64,000 nucleotides of DNA, from the NCBI RefSeq assembly GCF_024508275.1, contig NZ_CP101989.1, positions 3,286,001 through 3,350,000 of the forward strand, written 5' to 3'. The position numbers and the translations under genes were made by a program. This DNA comes from Cellulomonas wangsupingiae. GTDB taxonomy: Bacteria > Actinomycetota > Actinomycetes > Actinomycetales > Cellulomonadaceae. Below, one piece after another: positions 36,620 through 45,426 of this stretch (positions are counted from its first letter, which is position 1; the number at the start of each line of letters is the position of its first letter). The notes under the pieces were generated by a model, which saw nothing but the letters and a program-made list of their open reading frames with translations, made no database searches and was not told the DNA's origin.

Positions 36620-36921
36620 AGCGGGAACTCGTTCCGCCACGGCGACTCCAGGCACAGCGGTTCACCACCGCACGCACGGACCGCCTCGTCGACCTCGTCC
36701 ACGTCGACGAGGCAGGGCACGGACGTCACGTGGTCGTCCTCACCGGAGCACTCCCCCGACCCGACGAACCGGCGCGGCACGTCGACCCGGGCGACGCGGA
36801 CCCGACCGTCCGGGACGGGCAGGACCCAGATCCACGCGCACGTCTGCGGGTCCGGGTCCGCCAACCGCTGCGTGACGGGTTGCCGCAGACGTGTCAGCCG
36901 GTTGCGCACCCTCATGTCCAC
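36616..36921 (-). CDS. Hypothetical protein, candidate orphan immunity gene (101 aa)
   Basis: Not recognised. The protein opens VDMRVRNRLTRLRQPV and has an acidic C-terminal half (VDVDEVDEAVRACGG). The GTG at 36921 is chosen because GGAGAGG is 8 nt upstream. The stop at 36927-36929 of the upstream remnant frame (ending HARYVVAGER) is 5 nt before the start, the tight toxin-immunity spacing of polymorphic toxin loci. Function as an immunity protein is inferred from position only. Confidence 0.55.
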   Translation of the reverse strand: MDMRVRNRLTRLRQPVTQRLADPDPQTCAWIWVLPVPDGRVRVARVDVPRRFVGSGECSGEDDHVTSVPCLVDVDEVDEAVRACGGEPLCLESPWRNEFPL

Positions 36922-36926
36922 CCGGG

Positions 36927-37438
36927 TCACCTCTCCCCCGCGACGACGTACCGGGCGTGCTCGTCGCCGAGGCACCGGAGCACCTGCCGCGCCGCGCGAC
37001 GACCACCTCGCTACCGCTCGTGGCAACGACGTAGTTGTGGTCGGTTTCGACCGTGAGGTTGTGGACCGTCGCGAGCACCGTGCCGTGCTCTACCGCCGCG
37101 ATTGTGACTGGTGCGCCGTCGGGGTCGACCCGCAGGTCACCGGTCTCCAGCTCGCCGGCCGGCACCCACGTGCCGTCGGGCGTGCGCGACGAACGCCTCC
37201 GCCTCGGCCACCGCCTTCTTCGCCGCCGCACGCTGCGTCACGTACGGTCGCTCGCCGACCCGGTCGGCGGCTGCGCCACGTGTGCGGGTAGGGCTCCATC
37301 CCCCGTCAGGTCCGTCATCGCCGTCGGACGGTTCGACGCGTACGCGTACGACGACACCGCGGTCACCTGCCCGGACCCCACCACCGGGTCCACCGAGCCG
37401 AACCGACCCGTCCCGGTGTCGTGGTTCCGCGCCCGCAG
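36927..37438 (-). pseudogene. Displaced Rhs tip with Hint fragment (orphan toxin-tip module)
   Basis: On the minus strand, directly after the stop of the second immunity gene, the sequence reads LRARNHDTGTGRFGSVDP, then the Rhs-core end ASNRPTAMTD, matching residues about 1560-1600 of the full Rhs protein. It continues with YVTQRAAAKKAVAEAEAFVA, then jumps to the C-terminal half of the Hint domain (VHNLTVETDHNYVVATSG) in another frame. The linker and first half of Hint are deleted, and only a short tail ending HARYVVAGER remains of the toxin. It has no start of its own. Confidence 0.85.
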
Positions 37439-37852
37439 TCAGACCTCGTCTTCTGACATCGTCATCGCGACACGCGTGAGCAGCTCTGCGACGTCATTGA
37501 CGGTTCTCAGCTGCGCGAGAGAAACGGATGGGTCATCTGCGGATCCGATCCGTGCCGTAATCACCTCCGATTCACCAGATTCCCAGATGGTGACCGCGAC
37601 GAGCCGCTCGGATGATATGAGCTCCAGAGTGATCGAATTCTTTAGCCGCCCGGACGTGGGACCTGTCTGTCGAATCTCGATCGAATGCATGTCTAGACGT
37701 TCTCTTTGCTCATCGCACCACTCAACGACAGCTTCGACAAGACCGCAGGGGGCTTTTTCCATTTCCGTCAGCCAGGTATCGAGATGTTCCGAAGGCGGCT
37801 GGACCAGGCTGCGCCCGCCCAGGGAGCCGCGCCTGAAGCGAGTCGGGGCCAT
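37439..37852 (-). CDS. Candidate immunity protein with WESGE motif
   Basis: A 137-aa frame from ATG 37852; the well-formed part begins near EHLDTWLTEMEKAP. The segment GRLKNSITLELISS followed by VAVTIWESGESEV resembles small immunity proteins of polymorphic toxin systems (I recall a similar pattern in the TriTu type; not verified). The first about 20 residues overlap the toxin-tail remnant in another frame and may be artificial. G+C is visibly lower than the genome, which suggests transfer. Confidence 0.55.
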   Translation of the reverse strand: MAPTRFRRGSLGGRSLVQPPSEHLDTWLTEMEKAPCGLVEAVVEWCDEQRERLDMHSIEIRQTGPTSGRLKNSITLELISSERLVAVTIWESGESEVITARIGSADDPSVSLAQLRTVNDVAELLTRVAMTMSEDEV

Positions 37853-37970
37853 AGATGATCGACGCCCCTTGGCTGTGCGGCCGCAGCACCGCTGTTGGCA
37901 CTTCGTATTCCACGTAGATGTCTCCGGTGGTGCTGCACGATAGGCGTCGCCAGTTGCTGGAGTCGCCACC
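37818..37970 (-). pseudogene. C-terminal remnant of a displaced toxin domain
   Basis: In one minus-strand frame about 51 codons read as ordered protein: WRRLSCSTTGDIYVEYEVP, then AVLRPHSQGASIIYGPDSLQ. There is no start codon and no upstream toxin body. It begins 14 nt after the stop of the first immunity gene and runs into the second, the usual place of an orphan C-terminal toxin. The toxin type is uncertain; an RNase- or ADP-ribosyltransferase-like tail is possible. Confidence 0.55.
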
Positions 37971-37983
37971 CTGTGGACGTCCG

Positions 37984-38832
37984 TCAGTCCGGCACGGGCC
38001 AGCGTCCCCGCACAACCCCGTCCGGGTCGGGCACGACAGCCACCCATCGCCATGTCTCGCGTTCGTCGACCCCGAAGCGCCACCCTTCCTTCTTGATGTC
38101 GTCGATGGAGTCGACGCCGAACGGGAAATCTTCGTGGAGAACCTCCACGCTTCCACTGAGATCACCCAGAGCGGTAAAAGGTCCGTCAAGGTGAAGGTGA
38201 TCCAGCTCGAGTCGCGGATCGATCAGGACGCTCACCATCGACCGCGGCTGCACCAATAGGCCCACCCTGGGTGCCAGCTCGCCGTTGATGTCGAACCAGT
38301 GCGTCCCGAATTTCCCGTACGCCCATCTTTCTCGCAGCAACTTGACCTTGGCCGGGGCTTCTGCCACGGATGACCAAAACGCCTCGTCTGCAACTGTCTC
38401 GACCGATCGGAGCGGCCGTTCGGCCTCTCCTGGGAGCTCACGTAAGCGCACATCGAGACTGGGCCCTGTCGTTACACTCGCAGCCACGTCACGTTCCGTT
38501 GTGGTCAGGACGACGACGCCATCCCATGTGCACTCGATCTTCAACATGGATGAAACAAGGATGCAATATGGCCCACGCCCGGAGCACATCCGGACCACCC
38601 AGTCGATCCCCGCGCCGAGTGGAACAATCAGGCCGTTGCGAACATTCGCGAAGGTGCTCTCCACCGGTTCCCCTGCGAACAGTTCGGTGACTTCCAGTCC
38701 GTCCACGTGGATGACGGACGCGAATTCAGCGAGGAACCGTCGAAGGTCGCGCTCAAAGGCGGCCCAACCACTAGCTTCCGACAAGCCGAGCCCAACCTCC
38801 TCGTCGCTCGGAGCGACGGTGACCTCGATCAA
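37984..38832 (-). CDS. Candidate immunity protein for the Rhs toxin (282 aa)
   Basis: The TTG at 38832 overlaps the Rhs stop as TTGA, so it is translated directly after the toxin, as expected of a cognate immunity gene. The protein (IEVTVAPSDEEVGLGLSEAS...) is soluble, acidic and not recognised. Its G+C is lower than that of flanking housekeeping genes, matching the toxin tip. Neutralisation of the Ntox21-like domain is inferred from position and coupling. Confidence 0.7.
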   Translation of the reverse strand: MIEVTVAPSDEEVGLGLSEASGWAAFERDLRRFLAEFASVIHVDGLEVTELFAGEPVESTFANVRNGLIVPLGAGIDWVVRMCSGRGPYCILVSSMLKIECTWDGVVVLTTTERDVAASVTTGPSLDVRLRELPGEAERPLRSVETVADEAFWSSVAEAPAKVKLLRERWAYGKFGTHWFDINGELAPRVGLLVQPRSMVSVLIDPRLELDHLHLDGPFTALGDLSGSVEVLHEDFPFGVDSIDDIKKEGWRFGVDERETWRWVAVVPDPDGVVRGRWPVPD

Positions 38833-41800
38833 TTACCCACCCTTGTCAATCCTCTCAAGTTCCCGATGTCGTCAATGTCGACGTCAAATGTCCCATCTCG
38901 ACCGGCCTTGGACGTGGTCTGGAAGGGATTCCTGTCGTCGGATCCCTTGAATATCCCGCCCTTATGCCCGTTTCGATCCCATGTGATGAACCTGGGCTGC
39001 CCCGCACCTGCCTTCTTGTTCTCCCACACGGCGGCTCCAGTCGCTGACCGCTGCTTCGTCTTTGTATACCCGAGGTGCGTCGCGATGTCATCGGCTTGCG
39101 ACCTCGTCACCGGGTTCACGTTGCAGTGGTCCTGCGCCCGTCCCACGGCGCCGCGCATGTTCGGCTTCTCATTGTGGGTCACGACGTCGGTGCCGTCGGT
39201 GGTGACGACCGTGTAGGTGTGGTCGGTGTCGACCGTCAGGTTGTGGACCGTCGCGACGACCGTGTCGTGCTCGACCGCCCCGATCGTGACCGGAGTGCCG
39301 TCGGGGTCGACGAGCTGGTCCCCGACCTGCAGATCCTCAGCCGGCACCCACTCACCACCGGCGGTCAGGAACAGGTGACCGCCGGTCGCGGTGATCGTCT
39401 CGCCCGCCGGCGGCCCACCACCGCCTGATCCGACCAAGGTCAGCCCGACGAGGTCCTTCGCGCCGTGACCGGTGATCGTGGCGACCACCTGCCGGTGCGT
39501 GCGGGTCCCGTCCGCGGCCACCGCGACGACCGTGTCGCCCACGGCCACGTCGTCGATCGCCTTGACCGACCCGTCAGCCATCACCACACCGGTACCCGGC
39601 ACGAACGAGTTCGTCTTGCAGGACTCGGGCCTCTTGTTGTCCGCCTGCTTCTTGGCCTGTGCGTTCGCCTGCTTCGCCGAATCGACCTCCCGCGACGTGC
39701 GAGACGCCACCGTGCGCGACTGGTTCGCCGCCGCCTTCGCCTGCTCCGCAGCCGTGTTCGCCTGCTTCAACGCCGCCGAGTCCGGCACGACCTTCGGATT
39801 CCACTTCGGGATGTCCGCCAACGCCTTGCTCGCGGCCCTGAGCTTGGAGTACCCCTCGACCAGACGCTTGCCCACACCGATCGCCTTGATCGCGACCTTC
39901 GCGGCCTTGAACATCTTTCCCCACGGCACCGCGTTCAACGCCGTCGAGATGCACGCCCCGACATCACCCTCACTGATGCACTTCTTCGCATCGGTGAACC
40001 CGATCAGGTCCAGCACCAGCCCGACGATCTCGTCACCGATCTGCGCGACGAACGCCTCAGCCTCGGCCACCGCCTTCTTCGCCGCCGCACGCTGCGTCAC
40101 GTACGGATCGGTCGCCTCCGGCTGCGGCGCCCCGTTCAGGTGGTGCGGGCGCGGCTCCCTCCCCGTGGGGTCCGTCATCGCCGTCGGACGGTTCGACGCG
40201 TACGCGTACGACGACACCGCCGTCACCTGCCCCGAGCCCACCACCGGGTCCACCGAGTCGAACCGCCCCGTCCCGGTGTCGTAGTTGCGCGCCCGCAGGT
40301 GGTACCGACCCGACTGCGTGTCGTCCCGGTACCCACCGGTGAACTGCATCGGGTTGCCCGGCGCGTCCTCGGCCAGCTGCTGGCCACCGGCCTCCAGGTC
40401 GGTGCCGCGTGCTCCACCGAACGGGTCGTAGTCGTAGGACCACTGCGCCTCACCGCTCGCCGACACCACCGCCGACGTCCCGCCCAGCCAGTCCCGCACG
40501 TAGTGCGAGAACTGCTCCCCGCCCTCGGCCAGACCCAACGGTGAGCCGTCCGGCGCGTACAGGAACGAGGTCGTGCCCTCCCCGTCCGTTCCGGTCCGCG
40601 TCTCGGTCGCGATCGTCGGCAGCCCGCCGTTGACGTCCCACGCCCACGCCGTCGACCCGGTCGCGCCGGCCTCGTCCGTGCTCGTCGACGACAACCGCAT
40701 CCCCGCCGCGTCGTACGCGTACGTCGTGGGCACCCCGTCCGACGTCGCCGAGGCGAGCGTGCGGTCCAGGTGGTACTCGTACGTCTCCTCACCGTCCGAC
40801 GTCAGGTTGCCCTCGGCGTCGTAGGTGAACTCGCGCGTCCCGGCCTTCACGTCCGGGATCCCGGTGAGCGTCCCGGTCACGGTCGTCTGCTCCCGGGTGA
40901 GCTGGTCGCCCGCGTCGTACGTCGCCGTGGTCGTGGCCTTGCCCGTCGCCGTGGTGACCGCGTGCGACGTGCGGTTGCCGACCAGGTCGTAGCCGTAGTC
41001 GTACCGCTCGGCGGCCGGCGCCCCCGGTGCGCAGCTCTGGGCGCCGTAGCAGGCGGACGTCAGACGGTGCGCCTTGTCGTACGCGTACGACGTCGCCTCG
41101 ACGACCTCCGGTCCGCCGGCGTTGCGCGTCTGCGTGATGAGCGTCGGGTTGCCGACCGCGTCGCGGACCACGTCGTGCGCCGAGACGACCTCGCCCCCTG
41201 CGCGGGTCGTCGCGACGCGCGTCATGCGCCCGGCGGCGTCGTACTCGCGCGCCTCCGTCAGCCCGGTGGACTCCGGGAACGTGATCGACGTGAGCTGGTC
41301 GGCCACGTCCCAGCCGAAGCCGTAGGTCGCCGAGCGACCCGCGCCCGCCGCCGTGAGCGACGTCAGCCGGTCCGCGACGTCGTACGACGCCGTGATCTTG
41401 GTGCCGTCCGGGTACGTCCGCTCGGTGAGGTTGTCCTGGTCGTCGTAGCCGTAGGTGAACTTCTCCACCGCGCCGCCGACGTCGGTGCGCGTCACCCCGG
41501 CCAGGCGGCCGGTCGTGTCGTACTCGTGCTCCCGCACGCCGCGCGGGTCGGCCATCGAGACGAGCCGGTTCTTGGCGTCGTACCCGAACGTGAAGAGCTC
41601 ACCCTCGGTGCCGAGCTTGCGGCTCACGAGCCGGTCGAGCGTGTCGTACTGCATCGCGACGGTGCGCGCCTCGCGGTTCGGGTCGAGCCGCGGGTCGCCC
41701 TCGACGACGCGCGCCGTGACGAGCTGTGTGAGGTTCGAGTTCGCGTCGTACACGTACTCCCGGCGCCGTCCGATGGCGTCGGTCGACGCGACCGTGCGTC

Positions 41801-44800
41801 CGGCGCGGTCGTACTCGAGCTTCGTCTCGTGCCCCAGCGGGTCGCGACGGCCCTTGACCTGCCCGTTGGCGTCGTACGTGTACGTCAGCACCTGCTGGTC
41901 GCCCGTGGCGTCGGGGCCGCGGACGGTGAGCAGCCGGTCGGCCGCGTCGTAGCGGTACTGCACGACGGAGCCGGCGCCGTCGGTCGCGCTGGTCAGGCAC
42001 CCGACCTCGTCGTAGGACGAGCGCGTGGTGTTGCCCAGCGGGTCCCGGACCTCGACGGGGTTGCCCGCCTGGTCGTAGGTGTACCGCGTGGTGAACGCGG
42101 CCGGGTCCGCACCCTCGAGGTGCCCGCGCGGCTCGGTGATGGCCACGGGTCGGCCGTCGTCGTCGTACTCCCAGGTGATGACGCCGCCCGAGGCGGTGAC
42201 CTGACGCGTCGGGTTGCCGACCTGGTCGTACTCGATCCGCGCCGGGGACGCGACACCTGTGCCGCCGGTGCGGCGGTTGGCGTCGTCGTACGTCATGCCG
42301 AGCGTGCCGCCGTCCTCGTCCTTCATTCCGGTGACGTTCCCGGCGGCGTCGTACGACATCTGCGTCGTCGCGCCGAGCTCGTCGATCTGCTCGACCGGAC
42401 GGCCCAGCTCGTCGAAGCGGGAGTCGACCTGCACCAGGCGGCCCTGCGCATCAGGACGCTCGGCGCGCACGAGGTTGCCGCGGAAGTCGTAGCGGAAGGT
42501 CGTCGTGTACGCGCTGCGGCGCTTCTCGACGTCGGCGTCCGACTCGCCCGACCGCTTCGCCGCGTTGCCCAGCGGCAGCCGCTCGGTGGCGACACGCCCC
42601 TGCCCGTCGTACGTCCACGTGGTGCGGTTGCCCTCGCCATCCGTGACGGACGCCGTGCGACCGGCCGCGGTGTACGTGTACTCGGTGACGTTGCCGATCG
42701 GGTCCTTCAGCGTCACCAGCCGCGACGCGTCGTCGTACGTGTAGCGGGAGGAGTTGGCGAGCTGGTCGGTGACCACGACGACGTTGCCGATCTCGTCGTA
42801 CGTCGTCTTCACCGGCGCGTCCTTGCCCGGGTCGCGACGCTCGGTGAGCCGGTCCTGCGCGTCGTACGCGTAGCGGGTGCGGAACTGGTCCTTGTTCGCG
42901 CCCGCGACCGTGCCGCGCGGGTCGACGACCGACACCAGCCGGCCCGTCTGGTCGTACGTGAACTCGGTCCGCCGCCCCGTGGGCGTGACCTCCGCGGTGC
43001 GGTTGCCTGCCGCGTCGTACTCGTACCGCGTCACCTTGCCGCGCGGGTCGGTGCGCGTCTCGAGCAGGCCACGGGCCTCGTAGGTGTACTTGTACCCCTC
43101 CTCCTGCTCGGGGTCCTTCTGGCCGGTGATCCCGTTCTGCTCGTCGTAGGTGTAGGTCCACGTGTTGCCGCGGCCGTCCGTGTGCGTGCGCAGGTTGTTG
43201 CCCGCGTCGAACGCGTTGCGCTCCTTCCAGTCGAACGGCGCCGGCGCCTGACGCTCGACCGGGTTGCCGTTCGCGTCGTGCAACGCCCCGGACTGGTTGC
43301 CCTCCGGGTCGACGACGAGCGACTCGTTGAGCTTCTCGTCGTACCGGTACGTGACGGTGTCGCCGTTGCCGTTGCGCGACCACAGCAGGACGTTCTTGCG
43401 GTACCCGTCACGCGAGACGACGCCGTCGGGGTCGGTCGTCGTCGCGACCTCGGACGCCGCGTCCCACGCGAACGTCGTCACCGCCCCCGCGGCGTCGGTC
43501 TGGCGGACGACCCGCCCGTCGGCGTACTCGTTGGCCACGTCCCGCTTGCCGCGCGCGTCCTGCACGTGGTCGAGGCGTCCGGCGGAGTCGTAGTGGTACT
43601 GCCAGGTGTAGTTGCGGGCGTCCTGCACCTTGAGCAGGCGGCCGTCCTGGTAGTCGTACTGGACGCTGCGCCCGTCGGGCAGCGTGAGCTTGCTGATGGC
43701 GCGGACGTCCTGGCGCATCTCGACCCGCACGGCGCGGCCCGCGGCGTCCGTGATCGACGACAGCAGACCGTTCGACCCGTACGCGAGCGTGATGCCGTGG
43801 CCGCGGGCGTCGGTGACGGACAGCAGCCGACCCTCGGCGTCGAAGGTCAGGCGTCGCTGGTCCGGCGGGGTCAGCACCCAGCCGCCACCGGCCCGGTCGG
43901 TCAGCACGGCGCGCACGCCGGCCGGCCGCTGGTAGCCGTCGGCGGTGCGCTGGTACACGGCCTCGGAACCGTCCTCGGCGCGCACCCGCACGGCGTCCGC
44001 GCCGGCGTCCGGCGCGATCACGCGGGCGTCGTACGTCCACGTCCACCCGGCGCCGAACATGCCGGTCCCGGTGTTGGCCGACGAGTAGAAGCGCACGGCC
44101 TCGAACGGGATCCCGTAGGACGTCATCGTCAGGTCGCGCTCGGTGCGGTTGAACGCGCCCGTGCCCGTGTTGACGAGCGCCCCGCGCAGCTCCTGGCCGT
44201 CGACGGTGCGTCCCAGCACGTTGGCGCACGCGCACCCCGCGGCCTGCGCGGCCGGGAGCTCCGGCGGCGTGACGGTGGTCCGCGGGTTGGCGGGCTCCGA
44301 CGGCGGCGAGTCGAGCGTCGTGCCGTCGTCGGCCACCAGGGAGACGGTGACCGTGTACTGGCGGGCGGGGTCGAGGGTCCAGCCGTCGGCGGCACCGAAG
44401 CTGCGGCAGAACTCGCGCGGCGCGCCGCAGCGGGACAGGTCCCCGCGGCCCAGGTCGGAGGAGACCTGCTGCGTCCCGGCCTCGACGTCCGTGACCGTGG
44501 CGCGCCACAGCGCCCACGACGTCGGGTCGCCGTCGGCGACGTCGGCGTCGAAGTACACGACGAGCGACGTGTCACCCAGCAGGTACCCGGGGCGCACGAC
44601 GAGGTCCCGCGCGCCGCCGTCCGCCAGGACCTCGGCCGCGGTGGCCGCGAACGTCGGCGTCTGGCCGCTGAACGGCGAGACCACCGGGCGCGCGACGCCG
44701 GGCAGCAGGGGCGGGTGGACGGGCGCCTGCTCGGCCACGGGCACGGGCGGCGGCTCGACCGGCACGTCGGCGGGGTCGCCCTCGCGGACCGCGTTGCGCG

Positions 44801-44969
44801 GCAGCGGCCGCTGGACGGGCGCGGCGCCGTCCTGCGCGACGGGCGCCTCGGGAGCCGGGGCGGCCGCGGCGAGCGGCGGCGCGAGCACCACACCGGTGAC
44901 GAGCACCGCCGGAGCGAGGACGATCGCGGTGAACGAGCGCAGGACGGACCTGCGTGGACGTGCGGACAT
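38829..44969 (-). CDS. Secreted Rhs/YD-repeat polymorphic toxin with Hint and Ntox21-like tip
   Basis: A 2046-aa contact-dependent toxin of the WapA/Rhs kind. Residues 1-37 form a signal peptide ending APPLAAAAP; a beta-rich N-terminal region follows. YD repeats (GxxxxYxYDxxGR) span about 370-1520 and would form the shell. The Rhs core ends with YLRARNYDTGTGRF... near 1560 and TDPTG near 1598. A Hint self-cleaving domain runs from Cys about 1784 (SCKTNSFVPGTG) to VVTHN about 1932. The last 110 residues (ADDIATHLGYTKTKQRS, GHKGGIFKGSDD) resemble Ntox21, the CdiA EC3006 tip RNase family (from memory). The ATG at 44969 follows AGGGGG. The tip has lower G+C than the core. Confidence 0.9.
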   Translation of the reverse strand: MSARPRRSVLRSFTAIVLAPAVLVTGVVLAPPLAAAAPAPEAPVAQDGAAPVQRPLPRNAVREGDPADVPVEPPPVPVAEQAPVHPPLLPGVARPVVSPFSGQTPTFAATAAEVLADGGARDLVVRPGYLLGDTSLVVYFDADVADGDPTSWALWRATVTDVEAGTQQVSSDLGRGDLSRCGAPREFCRSFGAADGWTLDPARQYTVTVSLVADDGTTLDSPPSEPANPRTTVTPPELPAAQAAGCACANVLGRTVDGQELRGALVNTGTGAFNRTERDLTMTSYGIPFEAVRFYSSANTGTGMFGAGWTWTYDARVIAPDAGADAVRVRAEDGSEAVYQRTADGYQRPAGVRAVLTDRAGGGWVLTPPDQRRLTFDAEGRLLSVTDARGHGITLAYGSNGLLSSITDAAGRAVRVEMRQDVRAISKLTLPDGRSVQYDYQDGRLLKVQDARNYTWQYHYDSAGRLDHVQDARGKRDVANEYADGRVVRQTDAAGAVTTFAWDAASEVATTTDPDGVVSRDGYRKNVLLWSRNGNGDTVTYRYDEKLNESLVVDPEGNQSGALHDANGNPVERQAPAPFDWKERNAFDAGNNLRTHTDGRGNTWTYTYDEQNGITGQKDPEQEEGYKYTYEARGLLETRTDPRGKVTRYEYDAAGNRTAEVTPTGRRTEFTYDQTGRLVSVVDPRGTVAGANKDQFRTRYAYDAQDRLTERRDPGKDAPVKTTYDEIGNVVVVTDQLANSSRYTYDDASRLVTLKDPIGNVTEYTYTAAGRTASVTDGEGNRTTWTYDGQGRVATERLPLGNAAKRSGESDADVEKRRSAYTTTFRYDFRGNLVRAERPDAQGRLVQVDSRFDELGRPVEQIDELGATTQMSYDAAGNVTGMKDEDGGTLGMTYDDANRRTGGTGVASPARIEYDQVGNPTRQVTASGGVITWEYDDDGRPVAITEPRGHLEGADPAAFTTRYTYDQAGNPVEVRDPLGNTTRSSYDEVGCLTSATDGAGSVVQYRYDAADRLLTVRGPDATGDQQVLTYTYDANGQVKGRRDPLGHETKLEYDRAGRTVASTDAIGRRREYVYDANSNLTQLVTARVVEGDPRLDPNREARTVAMQYDTLDRLVSRKLGTEGELFTFGYDAKNRLVSMADPRGVREHEYDTTGRLAGVTRTDVGGAVEKFTYGYDDQDNLTERTYPDGTKITASYDVADRLTSLTAAGAGRSATYGFGWDVADQLTSITFPESTGLTEAREYDAAGRMTRVATTRAGGEVVSAHDVVRDAVGNPTLITQTRNAGGPEVVEATSYAYDKAHRLTSACYGAQSCAPGAPAAERYDYGYDLVGNRTSHAVTTATGKATTTATYDAGDQLTREQTTVTGTLTGIPDVKAGTREFTYDAEGNLTSDGEETYEYHLDRTLASATSDGVPTTYAYDAAGMRLSSTSTDEAGATGSTAWAWDVNGGLPTIATETRTGTDGEGTTSFLYAPDGSPLGLAEGGEQFSHYVRDWLGGTSAVVSASGEAQWSYDYDPFGGARGTDLEAGGQQLAEDAPGNPMQFTGGYRDDTQSGRYHLRARNYDTGTGRFDSVDPVVGSGQVTAVSSYAYASNRPTAMTDPTGREPRPHHLNGAPQPEATDPYVTQRAAAKKAVAEAEAFVAQIGDEIVGLVLDLIGFTDAKKCISEGDVGACISTALNAVPWGKMFKAAKVAIKAIGVGKRLVEGYSKLRAASKALADIPKWNPKVVPDSAALKQANTAAEQAKAAANQSRTVASRTSREVDSAKQANAQAKKQADNKRPESCKTNSFVPGTGVVMADGSVKAIDDVAVGDTVVAVAADGTRTHRQVVATITGHGAKDLVGLTLVGSGGGGPPAGETITATGGHLFLTAGGEWVPAEDLQVGDQLVDPDGTPVTIGAVEHDTVVATVHNLTVDTDHTYTVVTTDGTDVVTHNEKPNMRGAVGRAQDHCNVNPVTRSQADDIATHLGYTKTKQRSATGAAVWENKKAGAGQPRFITWDRNGHKGGIFKGSDDRNPFQTTSKAGRDGTFDVDIDDIGNLRGLTRVGN

Positions 44970-45426
44970 GCCAACCCCCTGCGCACGCCGACATCTCCGT
45001 CACCGCGCCTCGCGACCACCCCCTGCGGCGGCCGAGCCGGTCCACACCCAAGGGGTCGGGCGCGAGCAGCCGCCAGGTGCTGCCCGCATCGCGAGACGAC
45101 CACAGGTCGACGGCGTCGTCGCAGATCGGGCGGGCCGACGGGGTGTGGGAGGACGTCCCACGAGGTGACCCCGCCGCCGGACGCCCCGCGCGGCACTGTC
45201 GGGTTCGTCCACATCCGCACCTTGGATGAGACGATTCTCATCCCGGGCGGAGGCAGTGAGCCCGCATCTGCCCGGCCCACAGCCGTCGTTCAGCGGCCGT
45301 CCAGCCGCGCCCGCGGACTCACCCGGACCTCTCTCGCACCACGTACCTGAGGCGACGTCCGGGACCTCGCGCGGCCCGGTGTCGACCTACCGGCGGCGGG
45401 GTCACCGGACCACCGCCGCCGTGCGG
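44970..45426. other. Intergenic region with 20-bp operator-like palindrome
   Basis: No convincing gene. GGATGAGA (45224-45231) and TCTCATCC (45236-45243) form a perfect inverted repeat around CGAT, in an A/T-rich island about 255 nt upstream of the rhs start. It looks like a regulator binding site and has some similarity to Fur-family boxes. Frames on the minus strand here lack protein-like composition. Confidence 0.4.

Noticed and set aside
44970..45280. Minus-strand frame starting MRIVSSKVRMWTN upstream of rhs
   Set aside because: Composition becomes Arg/Pro-rich after 30 residues, the frame runs into rhs out of phase, and there is no ribosome-binding site.
40770..45350. A 1526-codon plus-strand open frame opposite rhs
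   Set aside because: It is Arg/Val-rich shadow translation of the high-G+C antisense strand. The minus frame has YD repeats, Hint and a signal peptide.
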